Assembly: GCA_003646935.1 (NCBI GenBank)
Contig: QMLW01000011.1
Span: 1 to 13,694, forward strand
From: Deltaproteobacteria bacterium
Lineage (GTDB): Bacteria; Desulfobacterota; DSM-4660; Desulfatiglandales; B25-G16
Direction: 5' to 3'
DNA: 13,694 nucleotides
In this document: piece after piece, positions 1-5,789 of the stretch
How the letters are laid out: each line of letters begins with the position of its first letter
How positions within the stretch are numbered: the first letter of the stretch is position 1
Program-made: the position numbers and the translations under genes
The notes under the pieces: generated by a model
Databases searched by the model: none
What the model was told of the DNA's origin: nothing
What the model saw: only the letters and a program-made list of their open reading frames with translations

Positions 1-170
1 ATATCAAGCAGGGTGATAAGATAATGATTATGGAAGGAGCCCTCAAGGGCCTGACCGGATACTATATGAAACACAAGGGCAAGTCGGATAAGGTGGTTGT
101 CTCGATAGAGTTGCTCCAGAGATCCCTTGCCGTGGAGATAGAGAACTGGAGGGTGGAGAAGGTTGTGTAA
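1..170 (+). CDS. NusG/RfaH-like transcription antiterminator, C-terminal part (5' end outside window)
   Basis: The frame is open from the left edge to TAA at 168-170 and gives about 55 residues. They read GDKIMIMEGALKGLTGYY, then a basic turn (KHKGKSDK), then VVVSIELLQRSLAVEIENWRVEKVV. This is the KOW-domain pattern of NusG paralogues (RfaH, UpxY, LoaP type): a beta-barrel opening with G-D-x-I-x-I-x-x-G-x-L-x-G and the hallmark SIELLQRSLAVE strand. The family binds RNA polymerase through its N-terminal NGN domain, which is outside the window. Through the KOW domain it contacts NusE/S10 or rho, promoting processive transcription of target operons, often polysaccharide loci. No such target operon follows directly: a repeat-bounded small gene and an opposite-strand gene come next. 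The family call is firm; specialised versus housekeeping NusG is inferred from the LLQRS motif. Confidence 0.8.
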   Translation, partial: IKQGDKIMIMEGALKGLTGYYMKHKGKSDKVVVSIELLQRSLAVEIENWRVEKVV

Positions 171-177
171 GGTTTAA

Positions 178-206
178 AGGTTCAACGTTCAGGGTTCAGA
201 GGTTCA
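178..206. repeat. Left arm of GTTCA-type inverted repeat bounding the four-helix-bundle gene
   Basis: Four successive units of the type (A/G)GGTTCA lie here, starting 7 bases after the upstream stop codon. Positions 187-206 are a perfect 20-base inverted match to 673-692 after the gene. A second local partner, GAACCCTGAAC at 221-231, can form an 11-bp hairpin with 187-197. A further related patch at 241-260 ends in GAACCTACAAC, resembling GAACCTAACAAC at 689-700 of the right block. Confidence 0.8.
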
Positions 207-268
207 AAGTTTAAAATGTAGAACCCTGAACGGGGAACGCTGAACTCAGAACCTACAACGGAAAACAC

Positions 269-667
269 ATGAAAATAGAACGATTTGAGGATATTGAGGC
301 ATGGCAGTTGTCCAGGGAACTCACCATGAAGGTCTACGGCTTGACAAAGAAGCCCACCTTTGCTCGAGACTTCGGTTTGAAGGGACAAATTCAGGATGCA
401 GCAGGTTCATCCATGCACAATATTGCCGAAGGATTCGATTCGGAGACAAACGCGGAGTTCATTCGTTTTCTTCGGTATGCAAAGCGGTCTTGTACTGAAG
501 TCCAGAGCGAGCTTTACGTTGCAGTGGATCAACAATACATAACGGATGCTGAGTTTCAGGATGTGTATGATCATGCTGCACGAACGCGCGCTGCCATCCG
601 GGGTTTTATAAAATACTTGCTGAAGTACGAGCAAGATCATCGAAGAAAAGATAACCTTGAATGTTGA
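269..667 (+). CDS. Four-helix-bundle protein, S23 / bAvd-like family
   Basis: The 132-residue product matches the four-helix-bundle family first found as ORFs inside 23S rRNA intervening sequences. It has an N-terminal F-E-D-I-x-A-W-Q signature, VYGLT, then F-G-L-K-x-Q-I-x-x-A-A-x-S and the hallmark NIAEGF (about residues 51-56). These are followed by EFIRFLRYAKRSCTEVQSEL and a basic C-terminus. No membrane segment or enzyme motif is visible, and family members are small all-helical oligomers. The paralogue Avd binds the reverse transcriptase of diversity-generating retroelements, but no reverse transcriptase or template repeat is seen here. ATG 269 has only a weak purine stretch upstream. 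The gene is closely bounded by inverted TGAACC repeats, and its own stop codon is the first base triplet of the right block. Family assignment is strong; the cellular role is unknown. Confidence 0.88.
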   Translation: MKIERFEDIEAWQLSRELTMKVYGLTKKPTFARDFGLKGQIQDAAGSSMHNIAEGFDSETNAEFIRFLRYAKRSCTEVQSELYVAVDQQYITDAEFQDVYDHAARTRAAIRGFIKYLLKYEQDHRRKDNLEC

Positions 668-694
668 ACCTCTGAACCTCTGAACCCTGAACCT
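665..694. repeat. Right arm of TGAACC-type inverted repeat
   Basis: Four tandem units occur here: TGAACCTC twice (665-672, 673-680), then TGAACCC (681-687) and TGAACCT (688-694). The TGA stop of the four-helix-bundle gene is the first three bases of the block. Positions 673-692 pair perfectly over 20 bases with 187-206. The block ends eight bases before the stop codon of the convergent tolC-like gene, so it could also serve as a shared 3' end, but no U-run typical of an intrinsic terminator follows. Confidence 0.8.
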
Positions 695-701
695 AACAAC
701 C

Positions 702-2051
702 TCACAATCCCATACCCATGGCTCTTTCGAGCCTGGCCCAAGCGATATTGTGCTCGCTCAAGGCATTGAAGAAGTTCGACCTGGCCTGCGTAAGAAGCGT
801 CTGAGCGTCCAGGACATCGGTTGAGGTGGCGACCTGCTGTTTGTACCGCTCCTCATTCATCCTGAAATTCTCCTCCGCTTGCACGACGGCCGTTCGGGCC
901 ACCTGAATATTCTTCTCCGCTTCCCTCAAATTTAGATAGGCTTCCTTGACTTGAAGTTGGATCGAATCCTTGAGGTCCCTCAACAGGTATTTCAGCCTCG
1001 CCACCGCGGCCCTCGAGGCCGATACATCGCTTTTCTTCTTCCCCCATTCCCAGAAGGTCCACTCCACCTTTAAGGTCAAGGTCCACACATCGGCGTCTTC
1101 CCCGGTATCGGCGCCCAGAAGGGCTTCATCGCTCTCCCTCTGATAGTTCGCCGCCAATAAAACGGTTGGATAGTAGCTGCTCTTGCTTAATTCCACCCCT
1201 TTTTCGGCATAGAGGATATTCATGGATAGTTCCTTTATCTCGGATCTCTGCAGCTCAGCCCTCTCGAGGCATTGCTCGAGGGTCAGTGCGATGGCTTGGT
1301 AGTCGAGTATGTCCTCGATTTCTACCTTTGCATCAAGCCCTCTCCTCAGCAGCTTGTTGAACAGCGATTTGGCAAGCTCCGCGAAGTTGCTCGCCTTGAT
1401 GAGGTTTTGCCTCGCCTGGGCCATCTGAACCTCTGTTTGAAGGAGCTCGTTTTTGGCGATGATCCCCTCTTCATAGAAGGCCTGGGCCACCCTCAGATGG
1501 GCTTCCAATTGCTCAACCGCCTGTTTGGCTACTTTCTCGAGCTTCTCTGCCTTGAGGATGCCGAAATAGGCCTCCTTGACGTTGAGCACGAGGTCCTGAA
1601 TGACGGTGTCCTTTTTTATCTTGGCAGTATCCACCCCCAGGGACGCCAACTCCCGCAAGGCAGTAAGTCTCCATCCCGTGAACAGGGGCTGGGTGGCGGT
1701 GAGGCTAAACTCGAAGTTGTCGGCATCGATAGGGGAAACCTGCCTCGGGGTAAAGCTGCCAGTCGACGGAGAATACGAATAAGTTGTGTACTCGGCATCA
1801 TTCACCGTGCTCGTATCGATCCTGGTATAGGAATAGCCGGTGCTCAGCTTCGGATAGAAATCCGCCTTTGCCGAGCGCTCTTCGAATTCCTTGCCCTTTA
1901 TCTCCTCTTCGGCGGACCGCACCGATAAGCTCCTGTCCAGCGCGATCTTGATGCTCTCCCCCAGGGTGAGGACATCAGATGCAAAAGCGGGTGAGAAAGG
2001 CGTCAAGAAAAAGCAAACTATTCCAACGAATATAGCAAATTTTCTCATCAT
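702..2051 (-). CDS. TolC-family outer-membrane efflux protein
   Basis: The 449-residue product has a Sec signal peptide (MMRK, hydrophobic core to about residue 18, PAFA-S cleavage near 24). Two outer-membrane-efflux repeats of long heptad-rich helices follow. Family marks include LTLGESIKIALDRSLSVRSA near the start, FYPKLSTGYSY, the T-x-x-Q-P-L-F-T-G-W-R strand, LLQTEVQMAQARQNL, then the second-half equivalents YYPTVLLAANY, W-T-F-W-E-W-G and VATSTDVLDAQTLLTQAR. Length agrees with TolC family members. A trimer would form an outer-membrane beta-barrel with a periplasmic alpha-tunnel used by RND, ABC or MFS exporters. No adaptor or pump gene lies within the window, so the partner and substrate are unknown. 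Two ATGs are adjacent (2049-2051 and 2046-2048); the AAGGGAG Shine-Dalgarno fits the second better, giving 448 residues. It is convergent with the four-helix-bundle gene. Confidence 0.93.
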   Translation of the reverse strand: MMRKFAIFVGIVCFFLTPFSPAFASDVLTLGESIKIALDRSLSVRSAEEEIKGKEFEERSAKADFYPKLSTGYSYTRIDTSTVNDAEYTTYSYSPSTGSFTPRQVSPIDADNFEFSLTATQPLFTGWRLTALRELASLGVDTAKIKKDTVIQDLVLNVKEAYFGILKAEKLEKVAKQAVEQLEAHLRVAQAFYEEGIIAKNELLQTEVQMAQARQNLIKASNFAELAKSLFNKLLRRGLDAKVEIEDILDYQAIALTLEQCLERAELQRSEIKELSMNILYAEKGVELSKSSYYPTVLLAANYQRESDEALLGADTGEDADVWTLTLKVEWTFWEWGKKKSDVSASRAAVARLKYLLRDLKDSIQLQVKEAYLNLREAEKNIQVARTAVVQAEENFRMNEERYKQQVATSTDVLDAQTLLTQARSNFFNALSEHNIAWARLERAMGMGL

Positions 2052-2381
2052 TCTCCCTTCATTTTTAACTGTTTACACAATCAAGGCATCCCGAAAACCT
2101 TGAGAGGAATCCGTGGTTAAATTGAAATTACCATACCTTCTCAAAAATTCTGGCAGTTGGTCTACAAGTAGTCAAATCTGTCAAGATAAAACTGACTAAC
2201 AGGTATAACACCATAAACCCGCGTAATGCAACTCATGGTAAAAGGTTAAGGCTCAAGTTACTAGGGGATTTTCTTCTGAAGAATCTGCCGTAAGCCATGG
2301 AAATAGGCTTTTCTTTTGTCTTGATTTTAGGCTACATTTGGCTTATAAAATATCAAATTTCATGCATTTTAAGGTAGATAC
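2052..2381. other. Intergenic region between divergent tolC-like and purB genes
   Basis: This 330-base AT-rich region separates two divergent genes and must carry both promoters. The purB promoter at its right end is clear. For the minus-strand gene I see only weak -35/-10 candidates. There is a short stem TCAAGG (2081-2086) / CCTTGA (2098-2103) in its leader, and a small AAGCC (2292-2296) / GGCTT (2306-2310) stem followed by TTCTTTT that resembles a very weak rightward terminator. I see no ORF, tRNA or recognisable riboswitch. Confidence 0.5.
2321..2349 (+). promoter_or_regulatory. Sigma-70-like promoter of purB
   Basis: TTGATT (2321-2326) and TATAAA (2344-2349) are separated by exactly 17 bases. 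Transcription would begin around 2356, leaving a leader of roughly 25 bases. An AAGG Shine-Dalgarno (2371-2374) sits 7 bases before the ATG at 2382. Confidence 0.65.
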
Positions 2382-3677
2382 ATGATTGAGCGTTATACAC
2401 TTCCGAGGATGGGCAAGATCTGGGAGCCCCAGTACCGGTTCCAAAAGTGGCTTGAAGTCGAGATAGCCGTATGCGAGGGCATGGCGAAGGAGGGGATGAT
2501 CCCGTCGCAGGCGGTTGAAACGATCAAACAGAAGGCTGCCTTTTCCGCCGAGAGGATCGATGAGATAGAAAAGGAGACAAAACACGATGTCATCGCCTTT
2601 TTGACGAACCTAGAGGAGAACGTTGGCCCTGAGGCCCGTTACATCCACCTGGGTCTTACCTCATCGGATATCCTGGATACCGCGCTCGCCCTTCAGCTCA
2701 AGGAGGCGATGCTGATTATCATCGAGGACCTTCAGGGGCTTCTCGATGTGCTGAAAGATCGGGCCTTTGAACATAAGAAAACGGCCATGATCGGCCGCTC
2801 TCATGGAATCCACGCTGAACCGATCACCTTCGGCCTCAAGCTCGCGCTGTGGTATAGCGAGATGAAGCGGAATATGAAGAGGCTTGAGCAGGCATTGGAG
2901 GTGATCAGCTACGGGAAGATATCAGGGTCTGTGGGAACCTTTGCGAATGTCCCCCCCCGGATCGAGGAGTATGCGTGTGCTCAGTTGGGGCTGAAGCCGG
3001 CGGAGATCTCCACCCAGGTGGTTCAGAGGGATCGACACGCACAGTACTTTACCGCCCTGGGTATCCTCGCGGGCTCCATCGAGAAGATCGCCGTGGAGAT
3101 ACGACACCTCCAAAGAACTGAGGTGGGAGAGGTGGAGGAGGCATTCACCCCGGGACAAAAAGGTTCTTCAGCCATGCCGCACAAGAAGAATCCCATCGGT
3201 TCCGAGAACCTCACAGGCCTTGCCCGTCTCGTGAGGGCACATTGCATCGCCGCCATGGAGAACATCCCGCTATGGCACGAGCGAGATATCAGCCATTCCT
3301 CTGTCGAAAGGGTGATTGCACCGGACAGCACCATCCTAATAGATTACATGCTGAATCGGTTGACGAGGTTGATCAAGAACCTCGTTGTATACGAGGATGC
3401 AATGGCCATAAACCTCGACAGACTAAAGGGATTAATCTTCTCGCAACAGGTACTATTAGCCCTCATAGCCAAGGAGTGCGCGCGTCAGGAGGCCTATTCA
3501 CTAACGCAAAGGATCTCGCTGAAGGCATGGAATACGGGGCAAAGCTTTAAACAGCTCCTTTTAGATGATCCCGCCATTCGGAACTACCTTGACGAGGCTG
3601 AAATAGGGGAGTTATTTTCCTTGGACTATCACCTCAAGCATGTAGAGGAGATCTTTGCAAGGGTGTTTCAACAGTAG
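2382..3677 (+). CDS. purB: Adenylosuccinate lyase
   Basis: The 431-residue product is a standard-length bacterial PurB. It cleaves SAICAR to AICAR plus fumarate, and adenylosuccinate to AMP plus fumarate, in de novo purine synthesis in the cytosol as a tetramer. It opens with the typical MIERYTLPRMGKIW. It carries KHDV (67-70), TSSD (93-96), the general-acid region RSHGIHAEP (139-147) and the fumarase/aspartase-superfamily signature GSSAMPHKKNP (261-271), with catalytic Ser263 in the flexible loop. WHERDISHSSVER (298-310) is also typical. Its own sigma-70-like promoter lies just upstream. The following L,D-transpeptidase-like gene begins 48 bases downstream on the same strand with no obvious terminator, so read-through into the envelope genes is possible. 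No other purine gene is in the window. Confidence 0.97.
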   Translation: MIERYTLPRMGKIWEPQYRFQKWLEVEIAVCEGMAKEGMIPSQAVETIKQKAAFSAERIDEIEKETKHDVIAFLTNLEENVGPEARYIHLGLTSSDILDTALALQLKEAMLIIIEDLQGLLDVLKDRAFEHKKTAMIGRSHGIHAEPITFGLKLALWYSEMKRNMKRLEQALEVISYGKISGSVGTFANVPPRIEEYACAQLGLKPAEISTQVVQRDRHAQYFTALGILAGSIEKIAVEIRHLQRTEVGEVEEAFTPGQKGSSAMPHKKNPIGSENLTGLARLVRAHCIAAMENIPLWHERDISHSSVERVIAPDSTILIDYMLNRLTRLIKNLVVYEDAMAINLDRLKGLIFSQQVLLALIAKECARQEAYSLTQRISLKAWNTGQSFKQLLLDDPAIRNYLDEAEIGELFSLDYHLKHVEEIFARVFQQ

Positions 3678-3725
3678 AATCATTGACTGAATCCCTGCGA
3701 GTATATCGGGGTTTGCGATACTCAG

Positions 3726-5090
3726 GTGGGACCTTTACGATCACATAGAACGTTTCTTAAGCACAGGGCACTGGGAGGGATTACGTTTCTGGTGTCCTTT
3801 ATTGCCCTCGCGCATTTAGCATGTGCCTCTGTATTAGGCCCGGTACGCTTGGGGGATCAGGCCAAGGGGCTCATACCCGATTCCTTTCTCTATTTCTCGC
3901 CGCGAAATCCAGGCCAGGCCCTCTTGGTGGAGAAAGCGACGCAACGTGCCTACCTTTACCGAAGTACCGACCTCCTCAAGCCCTTTCGGGTATATCCCTG
4001 TTCTACTGGCGAGAGGAGCGGGCCAAAGAGCGCGAGGAACGACAAAAGGACGCCGGAGGGCATTTACTACGTGACCAATGCATTCAAGGAGCACGAACTG
4101 GCCTCTATATACGGAGTCCGTGCCCTTCCGATTGACTATCCGAGCCCCCTGGATCGGGAGTTAGGGAGAAAGGGCTATGGGATATGGATTCACGGTACTA
4201 ATGAATCCCTCAAGCCACGTGATACCAATGGATGCGTGGTGTTCAGGAATAAGGACATACTCGAGCTGTCGCGATATATTCACATGAGGCAAACGCCGAT
4301 CATTATTACCCGGAAGATAAACTTCATCGAGAAGGGGAGGCTTCAAAGGGAGGGTGCGAAACTCAAGACATTGGTGATGGAATGGTTGGAGGCCTGGAGA
4401 AGGAGTCATATTGAGCGGTATATGTCATTTTACGGCGAAGACTTCGTTGCCCAAGGAAAGAATTGGCATCAGTGGCGTGCGTACAAAAAGCGCTTGAGCG
4501 AGAAGTATAGCAGAATAGACATCAGGATAGATGATCTTCAGATTTTCCGGGAGAATGGCGTGGTCTTGGCCAGGTTTGCCCAGACTTACAGGGCCGATGG
4601 ATTTTTCAGCACCGGCGTGAAGCGATTATATCTGATGAAAAAGAGCCCCGACTGGAAGATCACCTATGAGTTCTTCACGAGGCAAAGAGAGATCGCGGCT
4701 AAGGTTCCCGCTGCGGTTGCGAAGAGGCGGGAGCTGTCAGCCATTAAACGTCTCATATCCGGATGGAAAGAGGCCTGGCAGAAGAAGGATCTCGAGGGAT
4801 ACATGGCCGCCTATGCAGAGGATTTTTCCGCCCTCGGCCTCGATCGAGATGGGTGGAGAAGGCATAAATCAGAGATCAACAGGAAATACCGAAGCATACG
4901 CGTTGCGGTGCGTAATCTCAGAATAAAGCTCCTATCATCCAAGAGGGCGGTTGTGCGCTTCGATCAGGAATATAGCTCCGATAGGTTCCATGATCGCGGA
5001 ATAAAGACGATCCAACTGGTGAAGAGAGATGGGAGATGGAAGATCAAGGAAGAGACATGGGTCCCAGTGAAAGAAAGAGCAGCGAGGTAA
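3726..5090 (+). CDS. YkuD-fold L,D-transpeptidase/L,D-carboxypeptidase with tandem NTF2-like domains (Csd6/Pgp2-like)
   Basis: The 454-residue product starts at GTG; a TGA at 3684-3686 in this frame and the absence of any ATG leave no better start, and the Shine-Dalgarno is weak. A signal segment spans about 15-35. A YkuD domain follows at about 65-196, with ALLVEKATQRAYLY, TPEGIYYV, WIHGT (154-158) and DTNGCVVFRN (166-175), placing His156 and nucleophile Cys170 correctly. After it come two similar roughly 105-residue NTF2-like repeats (about 213-317 and 337-445). Each opens with W-x-x-A-W-x-x-x-x-x-x-x-Y-M and Y-x-E/A-D-F and ends D-W/R-W-K-I. YkuD plus C-terminal NTF2 is the architecture of Helicobacter Csd6 and Campylobacter Pgp2, L,D-carboxypeptidases trimming tetrapeptide stems to tripeptides, though these have one NTF2 domain. 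Cross-linking activity remains possible. It overlaps the next gene and shares an operon with a Csd4/Pgp1-like enzyme. Confidence 0.87.
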   Translation: MGPLRSHRTFLKHRALGGITFLVSFIALAHLACASVLGPVRLGDQAKGLIPDSFLYFSPRNPGQALLVEKATQRAYLYRSTDLLKPFRVYPCSTGERSGPKSARNDKRTPEGIYYVTNAFKEHELASIYGVRALPIDYPSPLDRELGRKGYGIWIHGTNESLKPRDTNGCVVFRNKDILELSRYIHMRQTPIIITRKINFIEKGRLQREGAKLKTLVMEWLEAWRRSHIERYMSFYGEDFVAQGKNWHQWRAYKKRLSEKYSRIDIRIDDLQIFRENGVVLARFAQTYRADGFFSTGVKRLYLMKKSPDWKITYEFFTRQREIAAKVPAAVAKRRELSAIKRLISGWKEAWQKKDLEGYMAAYAEDFSALGLDRDGWRRHKSEINRKYRSIRVAVRNLRIKLLSSKRAVVRFDQEYSSDRFHDRGIKTIQLVKRDGRWKIKEETWVPVKERAAR

Positions 5091-5788
5091 GGGGACGCTC
5101 CAAGGAAAAGGATCGTCTGACTATCATGATCTTTAAGAGGGTGGGCAAGGTGAGGACAGTGAAGCTATCCTCCCGCATTCTCCTGGGGGCCTTTGTCTTT
5201 TTTCTCTTCTATATCGTTGCTACCATTTTTCTGACGAATGCGTACTTCAGTGCCTCTCGGAAAACCACAATGCAGGCTAGCAAGATGGCCAAGCTCACCG
5301 GAGAGCTCGCCGAGACAAGGGAGGCCCTCGAGAGATCGAAGCAACATATCGTCCTGCTGGAGGAGTACCTCAGGGATGAGAAGGAACAAACCCCTGAACC
5401 AATGTCCACGGCTGACTATACTGAATCCTCCTTCCCAAAAGTGGTGGAAATAAATGATCTCAAGGTGAAACGGGATCGTTCCGTGCTCCAGGTAAATTTC
5501 AAGATCGTCAATGCACAGCCACAAGAGGAACCTGTGGGTGGGTATATTTTTATCCTTGCGAGCGTGAAGGGCTCCGAGAGATCAGAGGTTTGGGTTTACC
5601 CGAGCACTCTGCTCAGAAACGGCAAACCCATTGACTACAAACAGGGCCACCGTTTCTTTATCCAGAGGTTTAAAACAGTCGACGGTACCTATACCCTGAA
5701 TAAGGCGATCGATGAGCCGCTCATCTTGGAGATACTGGTCTATGATAGAAAAGGAGGGTTGATCCTCAAGAAGGTGGTCGAGGTCTAG
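5057..5788 (+). CDS. Membrane-anchored coiled-coil protein of unknown function between the two peptidoglycan enzymes
   Basis: I do not recognise a named family with confidence. The product has a basic cytosolic N-terminus (RKSSEVRGRSKEKDR) and one hydrophobic segment (ILLGAFVFFLFYIVATIFLT). A heptad-like helix rich in Lys/Glu/Leu follows (KMAKLTGELAETREALERSKQHIVLLEEYL). After a Pro-rich linker there is a beta-strand-rich C-terminal domain of about 120 residues containing VVEINDLKVKRDRSVLQVNFKIV and GHRFFIQRFKTVDGTY. This predicts a bitopic inner-membrane protein with a periplasmic coiled coil and globular domain. ATG 5057 is preferred because AAGGA lies 6 bases upstream. An in-frame ATG at 5036 would add 7 residues but has a poorly placed ribosome site. 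It overlaps the 3' end of the preceding gene and ends one base before the next start. The layout resembles DUF6776-type proteins, which I state only as a weak similarity. A scaffold role for the flanking enzymes is inference. Confidence 0.8.
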   Translation: MGPSERKSSEVRGRSKEKDRLTIMIFKRVGKVRTVKLSSRILLGAFVFFLFYIVATIFLTNAYFSASRKTTMQASKMAKLTGELAETREALERSKQHIVLLEEYLRDEKEQTPEPMSTADYTESSFPKVVEINDLKVKRDRSVLQVNFKIVNAQPQEEPVGGYIFILASVKGSERSEVWVYPSTLLRNGKPIDYKQGHRFFIQRFKTVDGTYTLNKAIDEPLILEILVYDRKGGLILKKVVEV

Positions 5789-5789
5789 C

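Noticed and set aside
171..260. CRISPR-like array in the GTTCA repeats
   Set aside because: Units are 7-8 bases in tandem without unique spacers, and no cas gene is present.
269..667. Diversity-generating retroelement suggested by an Avd-like protein
   Set aside because: No reverse transcriptase, template repeat or variable repeat is present nearby; the S23-like four-helix-bundle family is broader than DGR accessory proteins.
1272..1928. 218-codon plus-strand ORF opposite the tolC-like gene
   Set aside because: Antisense shadow of a well-supported outer-membrane efflux gene; no family resemblance or ribosome site.
3699..3723. GAGTAT / ATACTC stem between purB and the next gene
   Set aside because: Only 6 bp, AT-rich, 13-base loop and no U-run, so not credible as a terminator; it may only partly mask the GTG start.
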